A stretch of 64,000 nucleotides of DNA from a virus: the IMG/VR virus record IMGVR_UViG_3300021093_000045, positions 1 through 64,000 of that record. One strand, written 5' to 3'. Made by a program: the position numbers and the translations under genes. How positions within the stretch are numbered: position 1 is the stretch's first letter; each line of letters opens with the position of its first letter. Under the pieces are notes generated by a model that saw only the letters and a program-made list of their open reading frames with translations, did no database searches and was not told the origin of the DNA. Below are positions 52,466 to 61,634 of the stretch, piece after piece.

Positions 52466-54343
52466 ATGACTGATAAATCATTTCAAGAATTAAAGAATAG
52501 ATCGCTTTTTGCAAGATTAAAACGTCTTTTTAGTAATGATGTTATTGTACGTAATATTGGTGGTAAGAAATTAAAGGTAATTGACACTGATGAAATTCAA
52601 TATGCTACAGATCGTAATAGTTTAAGAGATCGTTTTAATCGTCTTAGAACTACCGCATATAATCAATATACCCGTGACTTTAATCTTAGCTATCAAAGTA
52701 GTCGTGTAGAACTATTTCGCGATTATGATACAATGGATATGGATCCAATTCTCGCATCTGCATTAGACATTTATTCGGATGAATGTACAAGTAAAAATGA
52801 ATTGGGTGACATTATCTCTGTTCAATCTTCGAATGATGATATCAAACAAATATTAAACAATTTATTTTATGATATTCTTAATATTGAGTTTAATCTTTGG
52901 TCTTGGACTCGTAGCATGGTCAAGTATGGCGATTTTTATTTAAGGTTACATATCAGTCCAGAATATGGCGTATACATGGTTGAACCACTTAGTTCATATT
53001 ATGTTACTCGTATTGAAAATGCACATCTACAAAATAAGAATTTTGTTAAGTTTCAAGTTAATCTTCCATATGGTAATAAAATTGAAGATCTTGAGAACTA
53101 TCAAATTGCACACTTTCGTTTACTGAGTGATAGTAACTTCTTACCTTATGGTAAGAGTATGTTAGAAGGTGCTCGCCGTGTTTGGAAACAATTGAGTTTA
53201 ATGGAAGATGCAATGTTGATTCATCGCATCATGCGTGCTCCAGAAAAACGTATTTTTAAAGTCGATATTGGTAATATTCCTCCAAATGAAGTTGATAATC
53301 ACATGGAACGAATTATTGCGCAAATGAAAAAGACTCCATATTTGGATCAACAAACTGGTGACTATAATTTACGTTTTAACCTTCAAAACATGGTTGAAGA
53401 CTTTTTCCTACCAGTTCGTGGTGGCGATAGTGGTACAAGTATTGATAATTTGCCTGGACTAGAATGGACAGGTACAGATGATATTGAATATCTACGCAAT
53501 AAGATGATGTCAGCACTTAAGATTCCAAAGGCATTCTTGGGGTATGATGAATCATTATCTGGTAAGGCTACATTGGCGGCTGAAGATATTCGTTTTGCTA
53601 GAACAATTCAACGTGTACAACGTATTATTGTTAGTGAATTGAACAAGATTGCGGTAATTCATTTGTATAGTCAAGGATATAGAGATGAATCGTTGGTAGA
53701 CTTTAGTTTACAATTAACAAACCCATCTACTATCTTTGAAAAGGAAAAGATTGATGTTTGGAAAAGCAAAGTAGAAGTAGCCAAAGACATGCAAGAACAA
53801 AAATTGTTCAGCAAAAAATGGATTTATGATAACGTATTTAGCATGTCTGAGCAAGATATGATTAATTTACAAAAACAATTAATCGATGATGCTAAAGGAA
53901 TTTATAGATTTAAACAAATTGAAGAAGATGGTAATGATCCAGCTTTAGCATTCTTAAAATCAAAGGGAGAAGAATCTGGAGGCACTGATACTGGTGGAGA
54001 TGCGGGTAGTGGCGAAACTGGAGGAACTGAGTCTGGCAGTGAGGCTGGTGGTACACCCCCAGAATCATCTGGTGGTGGAAGTGAAACTCCAAAATTAACT
54101 GAAAAGAAAAGAGATCAAACTGGTAGAAAGGATGCTAGTAAATACCCATTCGGAGAAGACCCATTTGGTAATTTAGAAAACAAGAGAGTTAGCGATTTAT
54201 CACCAACGCACAAATATAAAAATAAATCACCGTTGTCGCTAGAGTCATTGTCGGTTTTGTTAAAAGATTTCGAAACCAAGGAAGTTTTGAAAGAGTCTGT
54301 AAAAAAACCATCTTTTATGGACGAAAATAATATAAAAGAATAA
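52466..54343 (+). CDS. gp20: Portal protein, gp20-like
   Basis: A 625-residue portal. The start ATG at 52466 is chosen because an earlier ATG at 52454 runs into a stop. The core is recognisable: YDTMDMDPILASALDIYSDE, VEPLSSYYVTRIEN, LPYGKSMLEGARRVWKQLSL, RAPEKRIFKVDIGNIPPNEV and KIPKAFLGYDESLSGKATLA, all typical of T4-like portals. The C-terminus has a Gly/Ser/Glu-rich stretch (about 510-555) and ends with a basic tail. It forms the dodecameric ring through which DNA enters. Confidence 0.95.
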   Translation: MTDKSFQELKNRSLFARLKRLFSNDVIVRNIGGKKLKVIDTDEIQYATDRNSLRDRFNRLRTTAYNQYTRDFNLSYQSSRVELFRDYDTMDMDPILASALDIYSDECTSKNELGDIISVQSSNDDIKQILNNLFYDILNIEFNLWSWTRSMVKYGDFYLRLHISPEYGVYMVEPLSSYYVTRIENAHLQNKNFVKFQVNLPYGNKIEDLENYQIAHFRLLSDSNFLPYGKSMLEGARRVWKQLSLMEDAMLIHRIMRAPEKRIFKVDIGNIPPNEVDNHMERIIAQMKKTPYLDQQTGDYNLRFNLQNMVEDFFLPVRGGDSGTSIDNLPGLEWTGTDDIEYLRNKMMSALKIPKAFLGYDESLSGKATLAAEDIRFARTIQRVQRIIVSELNKIAVIHLYSQGYRDESLVDFSLQLTNPSTIFEKEKIDVWKSKVEVAKDMQEQKLFSKKWIYDNVFSMSEQDMINLQKQLIDDAKGIYRFKQIEEDGNDPALAFLKSKGEESGGTDTGGDAGSGETGGTESGSEAGGTPPESSGGGSETPKLTEKKRDQTGRKDASKYPFGEDPFGNLENKRVSDLSPTHKYKNKSPLSLESLSVLLKDFETKEVLKESVKKPSFMDENNIKE

Positions 54344-54383
54344 AAGAAAAGTATAAATAGCGAATAATTTTAATCTTTACATA

Positions 54384-54391
54384 TATTTATA
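54384..54391 (+). promoter_or_regulatory. TATTTATA start-proximal box
   Basis: The box ends 5 nt before a TTG at 54397 in frame with the next gene, and 14 nt before its ATG at 54406. The usual 3-5 nt spacing would make TTG the leaderless start. Confidence 0.5.
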
Positions 54392-54405
54392 TTTAATTGG
54401 AACTT

Positions 54406-55281
54406 ATGCATAAGAAAGCGAAACATTCTAAGTTTAAAAATAGCGGAGTGCTATTTGAATTACTTACCCGACAAATAACGTCTGATATTCTTGCCGGACG
54501 TGATGAAACATTCACGAAAAATCTAATGTTCAATTATTTCAACGAGTCAAAGGAGTTGGGTAAAGAGTTCCAATTATACAACTTTATATCATCACAATCT
54601 TCTAGGAATCCAGAATCGGCAGATCGTATTTTAGATGTTGTTTTGCAGACTCGTTCTAAGATTAATAGTCGTGAATTAAATAAACAAAAGTATAATTTGG
54701 TAAAAGAAATAAAAGAAAAGTATAATATCGATGAGTTCCTAAAGAATAAGATTCCAAATTATAAGTTGTATGCATCAATATATAAATTGTTTGAAAATGA
54801 AAATGTTAATGAGGTAAAGTTTGGGGTGGAAGAATTAATCGAATCAAGAGAATATGTTGTTGAGAATTTGACTAAGATAAAAAAGAATGAATCACAACCA
54901 CTTGATTTGTATAGTTCTCAAACTGCTGAAGTTCGTTTGATTGCTTATAAGTTCCTAATTGAAAACTTCAACAAAAAGTATAGTAATTTACTACCTGACC
55001 AAAAACGTTTGTTGAAAGAATATATCACAAATGTATCAAATACAAATAAATTTACTGAATTTGTGAATCTTGAATACAAAAGAGTATCTGGTATATTGAA
55101 AGAAAGTTCATCTAAGATTGTTAATAATGATATTATTAAGATTAAATTAAACGAGACTATTACACAACTTTCAAATAAAACCATAAATGGATTGGTAAAA
55201 GAAAACCAATTGACATCACTCTTAACTGCATATGAATTAATTGAGGAACTGAATAAGATTCAAAATGAAAAATCATCTTAA
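54406..55281 (+). CDS. Head-region hypothetical protein
   Basis: A 291-residue, entirely helical protein beginning MHKKAKHSKFKNSGVLFELL. The frame also offers a TTG start at 54397, exactly 5 nt after the TATTTATA box; ATG is listed as the conventional choice. Lys/Asn/Glu-rich with long helices. Lies between portal and protease, where T4 has small prohead-core genes (67, 68), so a core or scaffold role is plausible. Overlaps the next gene by 17 nt. Confidence 0.7.
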   Translation: MHKKAKHSKFKNSGVLFELLTRQITSDILAGRDETFTKNLMFNYFNESKELGKEFQLYNFISSQSSRNPESADRILDVVLQTRSKINSRELNKQKYNLVKEIKEKYNIDEFLKNKIPNYKLYASIYKLFENENVNEVKFGVEELIESREYVVENLTKIKKNESQPLDLYSSQTAEVRLIAYKFLIENFNKKYSNLLPDQKRLLKEYITNVSNTNKFTEFVNLEYKRVSGILKESSSKIVNNDIIKIKLNETITQLSNKTINGLVKENQLTSLLTAYELIEELNKIQNEKSS

Positions 55282-56353
55282 AAAGTCTAGCGATTCGTTT
55301 GGAGAAGTTGTAAAAAAATATGCTCAAATTTATCGTGAAAAAATAGAAAATCAGGTAGATGCCGAGTTAAAGAAGAATGAGGCTAGTACAACGGGCACTA
55401 TGGGCGTTGCTACAGGCGGAGCGCATATGGGTGGTGATATTGGTACTACACCATTTGCTTTTAATAGAAAAGGTGCTAGACCAAGCGTTGTACATCAAGC
55501 CGGATTTACACCTACTAAGAAAGTTAAAAAAAGTCAAAATTATAAGTTGGAAAATCAAATGTATAGTGAACCAGCTTATGTAACACCTGCTCAAAATATT
55601 GAACCAGTATCTACCTATAGAGATCAAAATGGTTTAGTACAACATGGTGATCCTGAATTGGATCCTGGTTTAGCAGGTCATGAACAAGGTCAATTGCCAA
55701 TGACCGAACAAGCTATTAAACTTGTCAAAAAAATACGTAAAGAAGGCGTTGGTGGTTTAATTTATAAATTACAACATGAAGTTGAAGGTCAACCAGTTGC
55801 GGAACCAGCAACCGCTGCGTCAACAGCTCAACCTAATCCAGTCGCAACAAAACCAAAAACATCAAATGTAGATATAAATGTTCAATCGTATAATGTACAA
55901 ACCGATTTTACAGATTTTGATTCAAAATTAAAGGATAGTACTGAACAATTAAAGACTAATTTACAAAGAAAAATTCAAGATGCTATTTTGGATAAAAAGA
56001 TAGTTGTGCGTGCTAGTAAGGGATATAAACAACCAGAAGCAGATTATACAATCAACGTTACAGGAGTAAATATTGATTATTATTATGATAGATATGTAAT
56101 TGTAATAACGGGTCGCGAAGAAAGTAAACAAAAAGTTGCTAAGTTCTTTATTAAACCAGGATTTAAAATCAGAATTTTAGGAAAGGCAGATGTGAAACCT
56201 AAAGATCAATATCAAATTGCTAAATCAAAGGCTTTGGTTGATCCAAATAAACAAGTTGTTACACAACCATCAAATGTTGTAACATCTGACGAGCCTGCAG
56301 TTGCTAAACAAACCGCTGGTGAAAAGCCACCAGGAACTCAACCTACTGCTTAA
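55265..56353 (+). CDS. Head-region hypothetical protein
   Basis: A 362-residue protein. The N-terminal 60 residues are helical. Residues about 60-190 are flexible and Pro/Gln-rich (including GHEQGQLPMTEQAIKLVKKI). The C-terminal part (about 200-320) is a folded domain (DFTDFDSKLKDSTEQLKTNL ... YYDRYVIVITGREESKQKVA). The tail is Pro/Thr-rich. It is joined to the protease gene by TAATATG. Likely a minor capsid or core component; not recognised. Confidence 0.68.
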   Translation: MKNHLKKSSDSFGEVVKKYAQIYREKIENQVDAELKKNEASTTGTMGVATGGAHMGGDIGTTPFAFNRKGARPSVVHQAGFTPTKKVKKSQNYKLENQMYSEPAYVTPAQNIEPVSTYRDQNGLVQHGDPELDPGLAGHEQGQLPMTEQAIKLVKKIRKEGVGGLIYKLQHEVEGQPVAEPATAASTAQPNPVATKPKTSNVDINVQSYNVQTDFTDFDSKLKDSTEQLKTNLQRKIQDAILDKKIVVRASKGYKQPEADYTINVTGVNIDYYYDRYVIVITGREESKQKVAKFFIKPGFKIRILGKADVKPKDQYQIAKSKALVDPNKQVVTQPSNVVTSDEPAVAKQTAGEKPPGTQPTA

Positions 56354-56354
56354 T

Positions 56355-56957
56355 ATGAAACAAATATTAATTGATGTATTACCATTCAAATTTAAAAAAA
56401 CTTCATTAAATGAGTCTTTAAAAGACGGCAAATTATTAGTTAGTGGAGTATTACAACGTGCTGACGCAAAGAACCAAAATGGTCGTTTATATCCAGAAGA
56501 CGTATTAAAACGTGAAGCTGACAAGTATATGGAAAACTTTGTAAAGCAACGTCGTGCTATGGGCGAACTTGACCATCCAGAATCGTCCGTTGTTAATTTA
56601 AAGAATGTTAGCCATAACATTGTTGACATGGGATGGGATGGTAAAGATTTGGTTGGTACTGTAGAAATTCTTCCTACACCCAGTGGTAATATTTTAAAAG
56701 ATCTATTACAATCTGGTATTCTATTGGGTATTAGTAGTCGTGGTCTAGGTAGTGTAAAGAAAGATATGCGTGAAGGTGCTGATATTGTACAAGATGATTT
56801 TGATTTAATTGCTTTTGACTTTGTAAGCAATCCAAGCACACAAGGTGCATTCATGTATCCACAAGGTAAAATCAACGAAAGTGTAGATAATAAAATTATC
56901 GTAAATCCTTATACAAATGCAGAAAGATTAATTCATAATATTCTTTCCGAATTGTAA
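56355..56957 (+). CDS. gp21: Prohead protease, gp21-like
   Basis: A 200-residue protease. The ATG at 56355 (MKQILIDVLPF) is preferred over an upstream frame extension because of the TAATATG junction with the previous gene. Catalytic motifs of the T4-type prohead serine protease are visible: the His in RAMGELDHPESSVV and the Ser in GISSRGLGSV. It matures the head by cutting after L/I-x-E sites in scaffold, capsid and internal proteins. Such sites occur at the N-termini of several proteins in this window. Confidence 0.92.
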   Translation: MKQILIDVLPFKFKKTSLNESLKDGKLLVSGVLQRADAKNQNGRLYPEDVLKREADKYMENFVKQRRAMGELDHPESSVVNLKNVSHNIVDMGWDGKDLVGTVEILPTPSGNILKDLLQSGILLGISSRGLGSVKKDMREGADIVQDDFDLIAFDFVSNPSTQGAFMYPQGKINESVDNKIIVNPYTNAERLIHNILSEL

Positions 56958-56966
56958 TTTAACTAA

Positions 56967-56974
56967 TATTTATA
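56967..56974 (+). promoter_or_regulatory. TATTTATA start-proximal box
   Basis: The box ends 5 nt before the ATG at 56980, in the 22-bp gap after the protease gene. Confidence 0.55.
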
Positions 56975-56979
56975 TTCAT

Positions 56980-57444
56980 ATGATAAAGCTAAAACATCTA
57001 GTAGAGAATTCAACCGAAGTTGCTTATACTCCTCTTACAAAAGAAGAAAAAGTAAAGCTATATGAAACCATCAAAGCTTATAATGAATATCGCAAGAGCT
57101 TAAAGGCTGAATCTATTTATGAAACAGCACATAAAATTATTGATGTGATTAATTTAGCCGAGCGTTACACACTAAAGGAGTGTGGTGATTGGATGGAAGC
57201 TAAGATGGTTGAACGTGATATGAAAGAAGTAAAGAGGATGGCCGGTAAACTTTACGAAGAATCACAAAAGATTAAAGAAATAGAACACAAACTTGAAATG
57301 CTTTATGAAGAAATCGGTATGAAACTAGAACGTTATTTTGAGATTGCGGATCCAATTACGGAATCTCCTCAATCGTATCAAGTACAAGGTAGACCTGATT
57401 CAGTTAGCATTGTTTCTTCAAGAGATATCGACCAACCTAATTAA
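56980..57444 (+). CDS. Helical protein with capsid-targeting-like N-terminus
   Basis: A 154-residue, almost fully helical and charged protein. The N-terminus MIKLKHLVE ends in L-V-E. The body is helical bundle-like (MEAKMVERDMKEVKRMAGKL) and the tail is short and Ser/Gln-rich. Its size and position between protease and scaffold fit a packaged internal protein or prohead-core protein, as inferred from the N-terminus. It converges with the next gene with a 4-nt overlap. Confidence 0.7.
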   Translation: MIKLKHLVENSTEVAYTPLTKEEKVKLYETIKAYNEYRKSLKAESIYETAHKIIDVINLAERYTLKECGDWMEAKMVERDMKEVKRMAGKLYEESQKIKEIEHKLEMLYEEIGMKLERYFEIADPITESPQSYQVQGRPDSVSIVSSRDIDQPN

Positions 57445-57872
57445 AATATCTTTGTTGGAATATTATCAATAAATTCCAATAGTTTATTAAAACTTTCAAA
57501 TACGTAACGACGAGTTGTTTCTAAAACATATCCGTCTTCTTCTTTATAAATCTTAACAAATTGTTTTTCATTTTCCATTTCAAGTGATGGAATCTCTACT
57601 TCGCAGGTCATATCATAGTCATTATCCATTTTGAACCCCATGTGACCTAATGTATCAAGTTCATTAAATGACCATCCGTTTGGATTATCGATATCCATTA
57701 TTTTATATTTAGGATTATCTTCAGTTTCTACATTAAGAAAGTTTTTCATTTTCATAGTTGTAGGTCTATAGTTAAAATCATGATTATCTCTATCTTTATT
57801 AATAATAAATTTCAAATTACTATCTTGTGATTCAATGTAATTTTTAAATTTTGGATTATAATTATAGGCCAT
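57441..57872 (-). CDS. Hypothetical protein on the minus strand
   Basis: A 143-residue protein starting MAYNYNPKFKNYIESQDSNL. An upstream ATG at 57935 exists, but it lies deep inside the preceding minus-strand gene; the ATG at 57872 gives the usual short overlap (11 nt). The sequence is acidic and beta-rich (MTCEVEIPSLEMENEKQFVK). No family recognised. It forms a two-gene minus-strand island inside the head operon. Confidence 0.6.
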   Translation of the reverse strand: MAYNYNPKFKNYIESQDSNLKFIINKDRDNHDFNYRPTTMKMKNFLNVETEDNPKYKIMDIDNPNGWSFNELDTLGHMGFKMDNDYDMTCEVEIPSLEMENEKQFVKIYKEEDGYVLETTRRYVFESFNKLLEFIDNIPTKIF

Positions 57873-58473
57873 ATGAGTTAATTCTATCAATAAAGTCTGA
57901 TAAGACTTTGGTTTTCCCAGATTCATCATCTTCAAAAATATTACTTAGTGTATAAAACACTTTATCTTCAGGTTTATCTGTATCATCTGACATAATTCTG
58001 ATAAAACAAGCATAGTTATAAAGACCTTTATTTTGATTATTGGCTAACTTTTTGAAGACAAATTTTTTTGAAGAATCATTACTATGTATATCCGCGATGA
58101 TTTCACCGGTGCTTCTTTTGTGTATAAAATTTGTTTTTCCAAACCCAGCAAATCCATTTTGTTTGGATTGAAATACTAATAATTCTTTTTGATTAAATGG
58201 TAGACCAACATTTTCTCTTAATACTTGGTCAAACGGTTTATCAATGATTTCTTTTGCCTTACTAAGAGTATATTCAGATCCACTTTCTTTGTATCCTTCT
58301 TTTAATTTGTGAAGTATTTCTTTAATTTTGATAAAATGATTCACACTAGTTGGTTTGATTGTTTTTGCCATTTTAAGAATTTGTGGAGATACTTTATTTG
58401 GTGATATATCACCTTTTTGTAATCCACGTACTAATCTGAATAGTCTTGCTTGTTTTTCACTTTTAGCAGGCAT
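57862..58473 (-). CDS. DUF3008-like N-terminus plus unknown domain
   Basis: A 203-residue protein. The ATG at 58473 (MPAKSEKQARLFRLVRGLQK) is chosen over a TTG two codons earlier. The first 45 residues match the DUF3008 pattern (MPAKSxKQxRxF...G, then the IKPTSVNHF segment), a short helical unit found alone in many bacteria and phages. The remaining 150 residues are an unrecognised mixed domain. It has a TATTTATT box 4 nt before the ATG on its own strand. Function unknown. Confidence 0.68.
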   Translation of the reverse strand: MPAKSEKQARLFRLVRGLQKGDISPNKVSPQILKMAKTIKPTSVNHFIKIKEILHKLKEGYKESGSEYTLSKAKEIIDKPFDQVLRENVGLPFNQKELLVFQSKQNGFAGFGKTNFIHKRSTGEIIADIHSNDSSKKFVFKKLANNQNKGLYNYACFIRIMSDDTDKPEDKVFYTLSNIFEDDESGKTKVLSDFIDRINSYGL

Positions 58474-58477
58474 ATAC

Positions 58478-58485
58478 AATAAATA
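58478..58485 (-). promoter_or_regulatory. TATTTATT start-proximal box, minus strand
   Basis: Read on the minus strand, TATTTATT ends 4 nt before the ATG at 58473. The element keeps the same orientation relative to its gene as on the + strand, which supports a directional promoter rather than a random AT patch. Confidence 0.5.
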
Positions 58486-58548
58486 TGATTTTTTTTAATA
58501 TATTATGCATTTTAATTATATTTATTTATTAAATACGTCAATCATTTG

Positions 58549-58626
58549 ATGTCTACAAAAAATCAATCTTCTTTGGAGTTCTATAATAACTTCACAAACA
58601 ATATAAGAAAGGTAAAATTAATATGA
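58549..58626 (+). CDS. Putative 25-residue leader peptide of the scaffold gene
   Basis: ATG at 58549 opens MSTKNQSSLEFYNNFTNNIR and so on, ending in a TGA that overlaps the scaffold ATG (ATGA). A TATTTATT lies at 58519-58526. The scaffold Shine-Dalgarno (AAAGG) lies within this frame. It may be a coupling leader; evidence is limited to frame, overlap and length. Confidence 0.3.
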   Translation: MSTKNQSSLEFYNNFTNNIRKVKLI

Positions 58627-59744
58627 GCGATCTATTAAAGGAAAGCATCGCAGACGCAAAGGCAGTTCGTGAAACTGCAATTGCTAATGCAAAAACTTTT
58701 CTTGAGGAAAATTTTGCTAAGAGCATGAAAGAAATGTTCGCAGACCAACTCAAGAAAGAAATGGTTGAAGAAGAAAACACCGAAACTAAAGAAGGTAAAG
58801 TTGAAGAAAAGTTAGCTTCATCCGGTATCGGCGGTGAAAAGGGTAATACTGCTGATACGCAACATCCAAAATCTCCATCTGCTTCGGCTAACAAGACATC
58901 AACCGAAACAAGTGGTAACGAAACTGAAGTTGCTAAGCTTGAAGAAGAAGAGGGTGCCGAAGTAACCAGCGAAGAACTTGAAGAAATTCTAGCAGAGCTA
59001 GAAGGTGAGGTCGGACACAGACATGATGACACAGACAAACCAGAGAAAGACGAAAGCATCAATAAAGATGCGGATGGCCTGGAGGAAATGGATGATATGG
59101 ATGAAACAGTAAATTTAGATGAACTTCTAGCAGAACTAGAAACTGAAGAAGAAAACGTCGATCCAGCCGCTGCTGCCGTAGCAGCTCCAGCAGCTCCAGC
59201 CGCTCCTGTTGCTCCAGCTGCAGCTGCTCCAGAAGCAGTTCCAGCCGCATCCGCAGCTCCTGCCCCAGGTCAAGTTCCATCACCATCTGAAGGGGATGTA
59301 ACCTGTGAAGAAATGGCAGAAGCTCTAGTAGCTATTAATGAAGAAAACGAAGCATTGAAGAACCAATTGAGTGAACACGTAGAAACTGTCAAGTATTTGA
59401 AAGGTGTTCTATCAGAAACCAATTTGTTAAATGCTAAGTTGCTATACACCAACAAGTTGTTCAAGGGCAAGACTTTGACCGAAGAACAAAAGTTGAAGAT
59501 TATTAACACTTTCGACTTGACTAAAAATATTCGTGAAGTCAAGTTGGCATATACAGTTTTGGCCGAATCAATTAATGGAGGTGGATCAGTTGTTAAAAAG
59601 AAGACAAATGCAACTGTAAGTACTATCACCGAAGGTTTGGCAAGCAAACCAGTATCCAGCACAAAGCCTGAATCTACCATTGTAGAACCTCAAGCTGATG
59701 TGATGGCTTCAAGATTCCAAAAGCTCGCAGGAATTAAGAAGTAA
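58623..59744 (+). CDS. gp22: Prohead scaffold (core) protein, gp22-like
   Basis: A 373-residue acidic scaffold protein. The N-terminal half is Glu/Asp-rich with coiled coils and several L-x-E sites (LLKE, LAE, LLAELE) suited to prohead-protease digestion. An Ala/Pro-rich linker lies at about residues 180-225. The C-terminal region (about 235-325: ENEALKNQLSEHVETVKYLK, KLLYTNKLFKGKTLTEEQKL) matches the capsid-binding part of gp22-type scaffolds. It precedes the major capsid gene, as in T4. It has an AAAGG Shine-Dalgarno and G/C-richer codons. Confidence 0.85.
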   Translation: MSDLLKESIADAKAVRETAIANAKTFLEENFAKSMKEMFADQLKKEMVEEENTETKEGKVEEKLASSGIGGEKGNTADTQHPKSPSASANKTSTETSGNETEVAKLEEEEGAEVTSEELEEILAELEGEVGHRHDDTDKPEKDESINKDADGLEEMDDMDETVNLDELLAELETEEENVDPAAAAVAAPAAPAAPVAPAAAAPEAVPAASAAPAPGQVPSPSEGDVTCEEMAEALVAINEENEALKNQLSEHVETVKYLKGVLSETNLLNAKLLYTNKLFKGKTLTEEQKLKIINTFDLTKNIREVKLAYTVLAESINGGGSVVKKKTNATVSTITEGLASKPVSSTKPESTIVEPQADVMASRFQKLAGIKK

Positions 59745-59795
59745 TTAGTTTGCGAGTATTAACAAACCAAAAAGATAAAAAAAGGAAAAAATATT

Positions 59796-61562
59796 ATGGA
59801 TGTAAAAAGTCTATTAACAAATAATATGAATCCACAAGCCAAATTGATGGCCGAAACCCGTGGATTACAAACTAAGTGGGAAAAGACAGGCCTTCTTGAA
59901 GGCGTAACTGGTGTTGAAAAGGCACACATGTCAATCCTATTAGAAAACCAAGCAAAGCAATTGCTAGATGAAGCTTCTACAACTGGTACATCAACCAGTT
60001 CAGAACAATGGGCTGGCGTTGCTCTACCATTAGTTCGCCGTGTATTCGCTGAAATTGCTGCTAAGGAATTCGTAAGCGTTCAACCAATGAATTTACCATC
60101 CGGTCTAGTATTTTACTTAGACTTTAAGTATGGTACTGGTAAGTTGGGTCAAACCCCAGGCACTAGCTTGTTCGGTGGTACCAATTCTGCTAAGTTCGGT
60201 TCAACCGATGCAGCAGTAAATGGTCTATACGGTCAAGGTCGTTTTGCTTACTCTGAACGTGTAGTAACGAGTTCAGCATTCACATCCGCAAACGCAACTG
60301 TAACTTCCGCAAGCTGGAAAGATCTACAATTTGATTCAGCATTTAGCTCCTCATTGTCAGGCACTAATGTTAAGGGTGTCTTCAAGATTGCTCTAGATAT
60401 TAACGACAATACTCAAGCCACAAACGGATCTTTAGCCGCTACTGGTTATGTATGGAATGCTGACTTGAACGCAGTACGTTCATTTGGTCTGCAAACTACG
60501 GGTAACGTAGGCCTAACTGTATTAAACACCTACGCCAACGTAGTAAATACAGGTACTATTGCTGCACCAAACTACGTAATTAACTTGTTCGTAAGTCAAT
60601 CAAGTACCGCTGCTACCCCAGCACAAACTCCAAAGTTGAACTACACAATTCAACCTACAGATAATCGCCGTGGTGACTTTGAAGCTGGTAAGACCGCAGG
60701 TGAAGGTTCTGGTAATGCTGCTGGTACCGCTACACAACCTATCGGTGACGATATCAGTATTCCTGAAGTAAACTTGGTACTAAACAGCGAACCAATAGTT
60801 GCTAAGACCCGTAAGTTGAAAGCAGTCTGGACTCCAGAATTGGCTCAAGACTTGAACGCATATCATTCCATCGATGCAGAAGCAGAACTTACTGCTCTAT
60901 TGAGTGAATATGTATCTATGGAAATCGACCTCGAAATCCTAGACATGTTGAACGAGTCCGTAACTGGTACTACTACCGAAGCTTGGTCAGCCCAAATTGG
61001 TACTGAGTTCACTAAGACTCTAAGCTTTGCAGGTGGTGGTACAACAGGTACTCCGGTTGCTAACTTCACCCGTGTAGTTAACAGCTCACCAAATCGTACT
61101 GCTTACGTTAAGAGCACTTGGTTCCAAACTCTTGGTAACAAGATCCAAAAGGTCTCAAACAAGATTCACCAATTGACTCTACGTGGTGGTGCAAACTTCC
61201 TAGTATGTTCACCAGACGTAGCAACTATCTTGGAATCAATCCCAGGTTATGTTGTTAACACAGATGGTGATCAAGCTAAGTTCGCAATGGGTGTAAGTCG
61301 TGTTGGTAGCTTCGCAAGTCGCTTCCAAGTTTACAAGAACCCATACATGACTGATAACGTAATCTTGGTTGGTTTCCGTGGAAGCAACTTCCTAGAAACC
61401 GGTGCAGTATATGCTCCATATATTCCACTAATCCAAACTCCATTGGTTTATGACCCAACTAACTTCACACCACGTAGAGGCGTAATGACCCGCTACGCTA
61501 AGAAGGTAGTGCGCCCCGAATTCTATGGAAAAGTTCTTATCAGTGATCTTGACACCGTATAA
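59796..61562 (+). CDS. gp23: Major capsid protein, gp23-like
   Basis: A 588-residue HK97-fold capsid protein. The N-terminal pro-segment ends at a likely prohead-protease site, QLLDE-A (E59-A60), comparable with E65-A66 in T4. The core includes VRRVFAEIAAKEFVSVQPM, KTRKLKAVWTPELAQDLNAY, and DAEAELTALLSEYVSMEIDL, all typical of gp23. The end carries VRPEFYGKVLISDL. It has a Shine-Dalgarno (AAGGA), clearly optimised codons and its own terminator, as expected for the most abundant virion protein. Confidence 0.95.
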   Translation: MDVKSLLTNNMNPQAKLMAETRGLQTKWEKTGLLEGVTGVEKAHMSILLENQAKQLLDEASTTGTSTSSEQWAGVALPLVRRVFAEIAAKEFVSVQPMNLPSGLVFYLDFKYGTGKLGQTPGTSLFGGTNSAKFGSTDAAVNGLYGQGRFAYSERVVTSSAFTSANATVTSASWKDLQFDSAFSSSLSGTNVKGVFKIALDINDNTQATNGSLAATGYVWNADLNAVRSFGLQTTGNVGLTVLNTYANVVNTGTIAAPNYVINLFVSQSSTAATPAQTPKLNYTIQPTDNRRGDFEAGKTAGEGSGNAAGTATQPIGDDISIPEVNLVLNSEPIVAKTRKLKAVWTPELAQDLNAYHSIDAEAELTALLSEYVSMEIDLEILDMLNESVTGTTTEAWSAQIGTEFTKTLSFAGGGTTGTPVANFTRVVNSSPNRTAYVKSTWFQTLGNKIQKVSNKIHQLTLRGGANFLVCSPDVATILESIPGYVVNTDGDQAKFAMGVSRVGSFASRFQVYKNPYMTDNVILVGFRGSNFLETGAVYAPYIPLIQTPLVYDPTNFTPRRGVMTRYAKKVVRPEFYGKVLISDLDTV

Positions 61563-61586
61563 TTCTTGGTTCAATTAAAATAACTC

Positions 61587-61614
61587 AAAACCCCAACGAA
61601 AGTTGGGGTTTTTT
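61587..61614 (+). terminator. Rho-independent terminator
   Basis: Stem AAAACCCCAAC/GTTGGGGTTTT with a GAAA tetraloop and a T-run. It ends the capsid transcript. Confidence 0.92.
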
Positions 61615-61634
61615 GTTGCACATAAATAAAATAT

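Noticed and set aside
57873-57935. Upstream extension of the minus-strand gene at 57441
   Set aside because: It would overlap the preceding gene by 74 nt; the ATG at 57872 gives the usual short overlap.
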